This document shows, piece by piece, positions 60,340 to 64,000 of a stretch of 64,000 bases of DNA. The notes below the pieces were generated by a model that was not told where the DNA came from, did no database searches, and saw only the letters and a program-made list of their open reading frames with translations. The DNA comes from Paenibacillus sp. HW567 (lineage in GTDB: Bacteria; Bacillota; Bacilli; Paenibacillales; Paenibacillaceae). How positions within the stretch are numbered: the stretch's first letter is position 1; the number at the start of each line of letters is the position of its first letter. The DNA is taken from contig NZ_KB910518.1 of the NCBI RefSeq assembly GCF_000374185.1, positions 5,174,300 through 5,238,299 on the forward strand. The letters are read 5' to 3'. Made by a program: the position numbers and the translations under genes.

Positions 60340-62763
60340 CTATTTCATTTCATCAACGGCAGTCTTACCCGCAATTCGTCCGAAGGTAAAAATATCAGTT
60401 AGCGCATTACCGCCAAGGCGGTTACCTGCATGGATACCTCCTGCAACTTCTCCAGCGGCATACAGATGTGCAATTGGCTGACCCTTTTCATCTAATACAT
60501 GAGTTTTGGTGTCTATCTTAAGACCGCCCATGGTATGATGAACTGCTGGTTTTCTAGGAGTAGCATAAAACGGAGCCTTCTCTACTTTTAAGCTAAATGT
60601 ATCCTTATGGAACTCTGGATCAAAGCCCGCTTCTACATATGAATTATATTTATCAACGGTATCTCTAAGAATCTTAGGCTCCATACCGATTTTTACTGCC
60701 AGCTCTTCTATGGTATCGGCTCTAAACAGTGTGCCCGCTTCTACCTGACGTTCTAGCTTTTCTTGACTAGTATTCGCTGCCGTTTTCTTAATCTCCTCAT
60801 CAGCGATAAGGTAAAATAAACTTCCCTGGTCAATAGCAGCTTTTGTTAAGACATCCCGCCCGGAAAATTCATTAACAAATCGTTCTCCCTTTTTATTGAC
60901 TATTACAAAATTTTCAGGAGGGACCTGAACGCCGCTGAACAGCTCACCCGTCTCAGGATCAGCTACAGGCATCATCTGAGTAAATCCCATTCCTGTCAGT
61001 GCTGCTCCTACGCTCTTCCCAAGCAATATCCCGTCACCGGTCATAGCGTAGGAATTGGTGGTTTTTATATCATCATCAATATTGCTCCAGTAAGTGTTAT
61101 ATTCCTTGAGCATCTTTGTGTTTGCACCAAAACCGCCACTTGCAAGCACAACTGCTTTGGCATGAACCGTTATCTTTTGCCCATTGACACCGGTTGCTAT
61201 AACACCTGCTATTTCCCCATCCTTCAGTATCAATTGCTGAACAGGGCTGTCTGTAATAATCTTTCCTGAGTTCTCTTCTACATATTTGCTTAGTGCAATT
61301 ATAAATGCTGAGCCATAGCTTTTGACAGGCTTATGGCCGCGGCGCCAAAGGGCTCCGACAGGAGCAAATACGATACTCTTATCATATTCAACACCTATGT
61401 CCTCAAGCCACTCAACACTTTCTAAGGCATTGTCCGTAAGGACCTTTACCAGGTCATATTGTCCGTATATCGTGTTGCCACTAAGGTCCGTTCGTTTTCC
61501 CCCGAAATAGGTTTGCATTCTGTGAAGAAGCGGGGAGTCAAATAAATAAGCCTTTTCTGTGCCAAACTTTTTTTGATAAGCTGAAAACTCTTCTTTAAGT
61601 GCATGGAAATCAGCTAAATATTCTGAATGTATCACAATCTCGTCAGTACTTAATAAATTTTCAATAGTATGTCTTTCACCTGGATTCTCATCAAATTGAT
61701 GTTGCCATACAGGATCTGCAGCATTGACAGGACCACCTGAACGTATGGTATTCCCACCCACAGCAGGGTATTTCTCAAGAACAATAGTACTTGCGCCATT
61801 CTGCAAAGCTATAGCAGCCGCACTTAGTCCGGCACCGCCACCGCCTACAACTACTACATCACAAGTATATTCCTCGTCTTCCTTGATTCGGCTGCTGGCA
61901 GGCTTGGGACGTCTCTTAAGTATATCAGGGTTAACTCCAGCAAGCTTAACTGCTTTGGCTACACCGTCTATTACACCATTACTAGTTTCAGAAGCACCTG
62001 AGAGAGCATCAACATTCAATGTCTGTCCTTCCAAAATTTTATTGGGGATTCTTACAAAAACCACGTCGGCAATTCCTTCTGTTTCACCCTGGGTATCTAT
62101 ATTAATGCTTTCGATTCGATTTTCACTAAAGGATACTTTCATTGGAAGGTTTCCGCTGTGGCCTATTGCATTCACCTCGTACACACCCGGTTTAAAAGTA
62201 AACTCCTCTTCCTCGTTGAGCTGATTCGAAATTTTGGCAAAACGCAGGAAACGCAGGAAACATATCTCCAGAAAATCTATCGTTCCTTCATTGTTAAGGT
62301 CACCCGAGTCATCAAACGCCTTATTTGCACTCCCAAGTAGAAACTCATACCCTGGCATTACATTAGCATCTACCCCTGGCGCATCTAGAATTTGACGAAG
62401 ATGTAACTGTGCACGGGAGGACCCCTGTGTACCAAGCGAAGCCCCCAATATCATCACTGGTTTTCCAGCAAGCGGATGAATCTCGAAGCTCAGCCATTCC
62501 AGCAGGCTTTTAAGAGCGGAGGGGATTGAATGGTTATACTCTGGAGTTGCAATAATTACACCATCACTTGCAATAATCTTCTCATTGAACGTTTGTATGA
62601 CTTTACTGTTGGACTGATTATCGGATTGATTAAACATGGGGACATCTGTAATTTCAAGTATTTCAATCTCTGCCCTTGACGCAAAGTGTTTTTTCATAAA
62701 CTGAAGAAGCTTGCGGTTATAAGATTTTTTGGCATTAGTCCCAACGATTGCTATGAATTTCAT
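60340..62763 (-). CDS. Three-domain flavoprotein: FMN reductase, flavinylated FMN-bind domain, fumarate-reductase-like FAD domain
   Basis: An 807-aa cytoplasmic protein without signal peptide. Residues 1-180 are an NADPH-dependent FMN reductase (IATPEYNHSIPSALKSLLEW and GASLGTQGSSRAQ). Residues about 190-275 are an FMN_bind domain with DALSGAS at 252-258, matching the D-x-x-S/T-G-A-S/T motif to which ApbE attaches FMN (Ser258). Residues 300-807 are an FAD_binding_2 / flavocytochrome c domain, with dinucleotide motif VVVVGGGGAGLSAA and HHTMGG near the active site. The layout suggests electrons pass from NAD(P)H via FMN to an unsaturated acid such as fumarate, urocanate or acrylate. The acceptor is unknown. 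The first domain is a paralogue of the next gene. GGGGG precedes the ATG. Confidence 0.9.
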   Translation of the reverse strand: MKFIAIVGTNAKKSYNRKLLQFMKKHFASRAEIEILEITDVPMFNQSDNQSNSKVIQTFNEKIIASDGVIIATPEYNHSIPSALKSLLEWLSFEIHPLAGKPVMILGASLGTQGSSRAQLHLRQILDAPGVDANVMPGYEFLLGSANKAFDDSGDLNNEGTIDFLEICFLRFLRFAKISNQLNEEEEFTFKPGVYEVNAIGHSGNLPMKVSFSENRIESINIDTQGETEGIADVVFVRIPNKILEGQTLNVDALSGASETSNGVIDGVAKAVKLAGVNPDILKRRPKPASSRIKEDEEYTCDVVVVGGGGAGLSAAAIALQNGASTIVLEKYPAVGGNTIRSGGPVNAADPVWQHQFDENPGERHTIENLLSTDEIVIHSEYLADFHALKEEFSAYQKKFGTEKAYLFDSPLLHRMQTYFGGKRTDLSGNTIYGQYDLVKVLTDNALESVEWLEDIGVEYDKSIVFAPVGALWRRGHKPVKSYGSAFIIALSKYVEENSGKIITDSPVQQLILKDGEIAGVIATGVNGQKITVHAKAVVLASGGFGANTKMLKEYNTYWSNIDDDIKTTNSYAMTGDGILLGKSVGAALTGMGFTQMMPVADPETGELFSGVQVPPENFVIVNKKGERFVNEFSGRDVLTKAAIDQGSLFYLIADEEIKKTAANTSQEKLERQVEAGTLFRADTIEELAVKIGMEPKILRDTVDKYNSYVEAGFDPEFHKDTFSLKVEKAPFYATPRKPAVHHTMGGLKIDTKTHVLDEKGQPIAHLYAAGEVAGGIHAGNRLGGNALTDIFTFGRIAGKTAVDEMK

Positions 62764-62777
62764 TTATATTAGCCCCC

Positions 62778-63377
62778 TTAATCTTGCCAAGAGAATTTTT
62801 TTGCTTTTTTATTCAGCATCTTTTTTGCCAGAAGTTCGGTTGTAATATCCGTAAACAGAACAAATTCCCTGAAGATTTCATCAAGCTCCAACACCTTGTC
62901 AGAGTAAATGAGATTACCTGTGCTATCAAAAGCACCCTGTGATTTTCCTAAAAGGAACTCACTGCTTGGCATAATTCTGGCAGCAAGCTCAGGCGAATCA
63001 AGGATTTGTCTAAGATGTGCTTGTGCCCTGGAAGAACCAAGTGCGCCATGAGAGGCCCCCACGATTAAAACAGGCTTGTCTGTAAGTGACTGACTCGTGT
63101 AACTAATCCATTCCAGAGCACTTTTTAAAACCGCAGGTATGGCATGATCATACTCTGGTGTTGCTATTATTACTCCATCGGCTTTGAGAATTTTATCAGA
63201 TAGCTCTGCTACCTTGTCAGGAATATCAGAGTCCTCCGGTTCCATAAAGGCAGGTAAATCCTTGATTTCATATAGTTCAATCTCCGCCTCACTAGAAAAA
63301 TGCTTTTGCATAAATTGAAGCAGCATGCGGTTAGTTGACACATCTGAATTAGTGCCTACGATTGCTAAATAATTCAT
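62778..63377 (-). CDS. NADPH-dependent FMN reductase
   Basis: A 199-aa flavodoxin-like reductase: NYLAIVGTNSDVSTNRMLLQ, IATPEYDHAIPAVLKSALEW and GASHGALGSSRAQ. It is clearly related to the first domain of the following three-domain protein, pointing to duplication and fusion. It is 14 bases upstream of that gene, so one transcript. The frame extends to 63440, but AAAGGGG lies 6 bases before the ATG at 63377. Confidence 0.93.
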   Translation of the reverse strand: MNYLAIVGTNSDVSTNRMLLQFMQKHFSSEAEIELYEIKDLPAFMEPEDSDIPDKVAELSDKILKADGVIIATPEYDHAIPAVLKSALEWISYTSQSLTDKPVLIVGASHGALGSSRAQAHLRQILDSPELAARIMPSSEFLLGKSQGAFDSTGNLIYSDKVLELDEIFREFVLFTDITTELLAKKMLNKKAKKFSWQD

Positions 63378-63445
63378 GGTAATCCCCTTTCTGCTCAGTA
63401 AACTTAAGATATTACCCGTTTGTATAACGTAACATATCAATTAAA

Positions 63446-63483
63446 TAGTTATCTAATAGTTATTTATTGAGGTTTGATAACTA
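63446..63483. promoter_or_regulatory. Candidate LysR operator region
   Basis: TAGTTATC at 63446-63453 has its exact inverted copy GATAACTA at 63476-63483, with an additional direct TAGTTAT at 63457. This lies between the divergent FMN-reductase and LysR genes, where LysR regulators bind. Binding is inferred. Confidence 0.45.
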
Positions 63484-63547
63484 AATTGTTATAATTAAGG
63501 CTAACCCAAACATGTTATTTTTTTCACAAGGCAGGGTGAGGTGAACC

Positions 63548-64000
63548 ATGTCAAAATTACATTCTCAGGATATCCTGTACTATATTGATACTCTTTTGAA
63601 ATACAGTAATTATGGTAAGGCCGCTAAATCACTTTATATTTCTCAGCCTTATTTGACGCAGGTTATAAAAAAAGTCGAAAGCCAGTTGAACTGTGAGCTA
63701 ATCAATCGTAGCAAGCTGCCCTACAGATTAACCGAGCAGGGAAAAATATACTACCAGTATTTAACCTCATTAGAAAATAGCTATGCAAAGCTTCTTAGGG
63801 AGATATCAGACGTATCGAATACAGACAGCAAGGTCATAAAGATAGGAGTGCTTCCTAGCCTTGGTTCTTACCTTATGCCCCTTTTTATTCCCATCTTTTT
63901 AGATATTCACCCTACTTGTAAAATAAATCTTTTGGAGGATTTACCTGAAAAAAATGAGAAACTCATACAAAATAATGAGTTGGACTTTTGGATTGGGCAA
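63548..64000 (+). CDS. LysR-family transcriptional regulator (partial, cut by window edge)
   Basis: The first 151 codons are present and still open at the window end. Helix-turn-helix: SNYGKAAKSLYISQPYLTQV followed by IKKVESQLNCELINR, then the linker and start of the effector domain (DSKVIKIGVLPSLGSYLMP). GGGTGAGGTG precedes the ATG. It is divergent from the flavin reductase pair and is the likely regulator of them. Confidence 0.92.
   Translation, partial: MSKLHSQDILYYIDTLLKYSNYGKAAKSLYISQPYLTQVIKKVESQLNCELINRSKLPYRLTEQGKIYYQYLTSLENSYAKLLREISDVSNTDSKVIKIGVLPSLGSYLMPLFIPIFLDIHPTCKINLLEDLPEKNEKLIQNNELDFWIGQ

Noticed and set aside
1..64000. tRNA genes
   Set aside because: No tRNA-like cloverleaf with a GGTTCGA-type arm was noticed on either strand, including around the rRNA start; I cannot exclude one without a covariance search.

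Overview
The window looks like a chromosomal piece of a Paenibacillus-type Firmicute. The evidence is the 5' end of a Bacillales 16S rRNA gene at the left edge, strong GGAGG ribosome binding sites, a Bacillus-type GH11 xylanase, a DUF4023 small protein, YesM/YesN sensor-regulator genes, and a paeninodin-like lasso peptide cluster. Base composition looks close to even GC (estimated by eye).

Layout. 1-860: reverse-strand 16S start with two tandem promoters, then a small conserved gene. 900-19450 (reverse strand): a carbohydrate locus with a YesM/YesN-type two-component system, a lipoprotein/permease/permease ABC importer and five glycan-active enzymes (GH3, GH38, GH125, GH130, GH38), plus a decayed sixth enzyme. 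The combination suggests uptake and stepwise breakdown of alpha-mannosides such as high-mannose N-glycans or yeast mannan. 19500-28000: a broken siderophore-transporter ATPase, a TetR/membrane nitroreductase pair with a palindromic operator, small proteins, an acyl-CoA ligase and a SEC-C/HEAT/SMI1 group. 28100-37350: a lasso peptide cluster (cyclase, precursor, HPr-kinase-like kinase, RRE protein, leader peptidase, ABC exporter on the reverse strand; the nucleotidyltransferase on the forward strand). An IS3-family insertion and a YgbA-like gene lie between the nucleotidyltransferase and the rest. The precursor was found by reading the sequence between the cyclase and kinase genes.

37600-44200: a DUF45 metalloprotease and an oppABCDF-type operon. 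44700-54500: a diguanylate cyclase, a GH94 phosphorylase, a VOC protein, pentose-phosphate genes gnd, tal and zwf, and a divergent LysR regulator. 54600-60100: an SUMF1-fold lipoprotein, xylanase xynA with a promoter carrying a cre-like site, an XRE/TPR regulator, and a cupin/LacI pair with a matching operator. 60300-64000: a three-domain flavin reductase, a stand-alone FMN reductase and a divergent LysR gene cut by the window edge.

The most unusual signal is a family of three intergenic elements of about 145-190 bp (19567-19754, 46224-46367, 51118-51263). Their flanks are conserved, but their hairpin arms differ with compensating changes, so the structure is kept while the sequence changes. 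Each lies 55-120 bp upstream of a reverse-strand gene in the same relative orientation, as a structured 5' leader RNA or a mobile palindromic element would. I do not recognise it as a named family.
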